Source of the DNA: Tamarix chinensis
Lineage: Eukaryota; Streptophyta; Magnoliopsida; Caryophyllales; Tamaricaceae
Assembly: GCA_030549775.1 (NCBI GenBank)
Contig: CM060173.1
Coordinates: 69,155,867 to 69,219,866 of the forward strand
Length of the DNA: 64,000 bases
Direction: 5' to 3'
The notes under the pieces were generated by a model. The model was not told where the DNA came from and did not search any database. It saw only the letters and a program-made list of their open reading frames with translations. Shown here one piece after another: positions 62,091 to 64,000 of the stretch; position 1 is the first letter of the stretch, and every line of letters begins with the position of its first letter. A program made the position numbers and the translations under genes.

Positions 62091-62590
62091 AAGCGTATAT
62101 GTGCAACTCTAAAATGGGAACTAATTATCGCTTTGTGTATTTAACTAACACCAGTTTAATGCTTCTACATACAATCAAAATATACAGTGCTTTTTGCAGA
62201 ATTACTTACTGTATGCTTCATGCACATACCGTAGAACCTTTTATTACTTTCTTTATATGGTTCACCATCACATTTTCTGATCTAGGTTCACAAGTATTAA
62301 GAGTATAGGGTCTAGAAGCTACGTCTGCTTTCATACATATCATAGAACCTTTTATTACTTTTAGAACCCCTTTTTAGCCTTAATGTAGTACCCTTCCTTA
62401 TCTAATGAACCTAAAGAAATTAAATTCCTTTTTAGATCAGGGACATGTCTCACTTCTTGAAGTAGAAAATCATTACCACTGCATAAGTGAATTAAGACAG
62501 TACCACTTGCCAACCTTCTAGTGCTCCCTCCCTAGTTTTTCCATGAAAATGCTCACCACATTGTAATGTGTTGTTAAGCACCACAAATTA
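62090..62590 (-). pseudogene. Ty1/copia polyprotein fragment (protease to GAG-pre-integrase)
   Basis: The minus strand reads LQEVRHVPDLKRNLISLGSL and then DKEGYYIKAKKGF (about 62470-62385), the highly conserved copia block before the GAG-pre-integrase zinc finger. LKVIKGSMICMKA and further traces follow down to about 62100. A stop after KKGF and loss of the surrounding domains show it is a relic. No LTRs were found. Confidence 0.75.
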
Positions 62591-62599
62591 GATCCTTAT

Positions 62600-62955
62600 T
62601 TTCTCCCATAATATAAGCAAGTAGTACCAAGTGAATTAGAGTCGATCCCACAAAGAAAGTGTGTTTATAAATTCTAAAGTGATGTTTTATTGCTCATCTA
62701 TAAAAACATATGCTTTAACCAATAACTAAGCAAAATAGATAATACCTTAGATATTATTTCTAAACAATTTTCCTATTCTAACTAAATTATAGAGTCCCAA
62801 ATTCACCACAAAAATTTGTTTAAAAATATTCATTGAAACCACATGCAAAAATATCCATTTTGATCTCCGAATGACCTCAAACCCAATCCTAACCTAGCCA
62901 TATATATATCTGAGATTTTACACTAACTTCTGCCTAAATTCAGCCTGCATATCAT
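62600..62955. other. Spacer before the tandem array
   Basis: AT-rich, with 'gagtcgatcccacaaagaaa' near 62639, a phrase common in plant retrotransposons. No gene. Confidence 0.35.
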
Positions 62956-62959
62956 GAAA

Positions 62960-64000
62960 AAAATTGACATAAAACTCTAAAAAATTAGACCTAAAATTCT
63001 TGCTACAAAATCCAATCCATGTTATGAAGAATTCACCTCCAAAATGCTTAAAAACCTCTCTAAACTCATGCCACTTGGTTCCTCACCTAGTGAATTGCAT
63101 TTCTAGAATAATTTTTTTAAGTGGAAAATAAATTAGTTCAAGTTTTGAAACTCAGACCAACTAATTCACTATAAAAATCAGTCCAAAACTTGATTAAACT
63201 ACCCCAAAAGTGCTTAAAAACCTCTTTAAACTAATGCCACTTGATTCCTCATTTAATAATTGAATTTACTAGTGTATTATAGGTATATAATCATGTTTTG
63301 AAGTGAAAAATAAATAAATTTCAGGTTCTAAAATTTAGACCTATAGATTCGTTATAAAATCAGTCCAAAACTTGATTAAACCACCCTGAAAGTGCTTAAA
63401 AACCTCTCTAAAATCATGCCAATTAATTCCTCACTTAGTACTTGAATTTTCTAGTTTATTGCAAGTCTAAAATAATGTTTTTAAGTGAAAAATAAATCAG
63501 TTTCAAGTTCTAAATTTTAGACGTATAGATTCGCTATAAAATCTGTCCAAAACTTCATTAAATCGCTCCGAAAGTGCTTAAAAACATCTCTAAAGTCATA
63601 CCACTAGATTCCTCACTCAATAATTGAATTTTCTAGTGTATTTTAGGCCTAGAATTATGTTTTTAAGTGAAAAATAAATCAATTTTAGGTTTCTAAATTC
63701 AGACCTATACATTTGTTACAAAATCAGTCCAAAACTTAATTAAATCGCCAAAACCTCTCTAAACTTATGCCACTTGATTACTTACTTATTAATTAAATTT
63801 CCTAATGTATTTCAGGTATAGAATCATTTTTTAAGAGAAAATAAATTAGTTTCAAGTTCTGAAATTTAGACCTACATATTTACTATAAAATCACTCCAAA
63901 ACTTGATTAAACCGCCCCAAAAAGTGCTGAAAAACCTCCCTAAACTGATGCCACATGATTCCTCACTTAATAATTGATTTTCCTAGTGTATTTCAGGTCT
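62960..64000 (+). repeat. Satellite-like tandem array, about 182-bp monomer
   Basis: The landmark 'tccaaaacttgattaaa' recurs at about 63182, 63364, 63546, 63727 and 63893, giving steps of 182, 182, 181 and 166 bp (the last unit has a deletion). A divergent first unit starts near 62960. A second landmark, 'gtgcttaaaaacctctctaa', recurs with the same period. About 5.7 units are visible and the array leaves the window on the right. Units differ by roughly 10-20 % by eye. No coding content. Confidence 0.95.

Noticed and set aside
62630..62660. tRNA-like phrase near 'gtcgatcccac'
   Set aside because: No cloverleaf can be formed around it; such phrases are common in plant retrotransposons.

Overview
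The window is nuclear DNA of a flowering plant. It is AT-rich and packed with plant-type transposons: L1-type LINE, CACTA, hAT MITEs, Ty1/copia, very long LTRs, and endogenous caulimovirid (pararetrovirus) sequence. I cannot name the species. I see no intact host gene and no rRNA or tRNA gene. The only cellular-gene signal is a 14-codon match to the start of the H/ACA snoRNP protein NOP10 near 60.3 kb. Nearly all long open frames are low-complexity by-products of pyrimidine tracts and microsatellites.

Left part (1-28 kb). A decayed hAT-like (TTF/zinc-finger MYM type) transposase runs off the left edge on the minus strand. AT-rich DNA follows, then a GC-richer segment (4.73-5.51 kb) that recurs at 26.64-27.41 kb. 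Between these copies lie large LTR-like units with TGTAAYACCC...GGGTGTTACA ends. Copy A (8167-12800, duplication TAAAG) sits in a poorer minus-strand unit ending at 14210. Copy B (14629-19159) follows. A CACTA transposon (20719-24013, duplication AAT) carries remnants of a plant Transposase_24-like gene and sits in another decayed LTR ending at 25225.

Central part (28-58.7 kb). The scaffold is two decayed caulimovirid polymerase-region fragments arranged head to head, meeting near 51.35 kb. The minus-strand arm was later split by LTR copy C (28739-33629) and LTR copy E (about 35432-50819). The plus-strand arm was split by LTR copy D (51717-56828, duplication ACAAG). Copy E contains an 11.1-kb CACTA-type element (38749-49874, duplication TGT). 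That element contains a LINE (about 43034-49123), which contains a hAT-like MITE (47830-49048) a few codons into its ORF1, which contains a second MITE (48158-48623). Joining the viral sequence mentally across C, D and E restores continuity with the other viral arm, which independently confirms those insertion boundaries.

Right part (58.7-64 kb). A small CACTA-like element, the NOP10-like exon fragment in otherwise unrecognised DNA, a minus-strand Ty1/copia remnant, and finally a satellite-like array of about 182-bp units that runs off the right edge.

The likeliest under-described item is the LTR family A-E. Its members are 4.3-5.1 kb, have LTR ends and 5-bp target duplications, and lack any internal retrotransposon domain, so they look like solo LTRs of exceptional length. 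They share a tandem array built on GGCTATAATAGTGG-type boxes, two palindromes next to the 3' end, and copy-specific satellite expansions.
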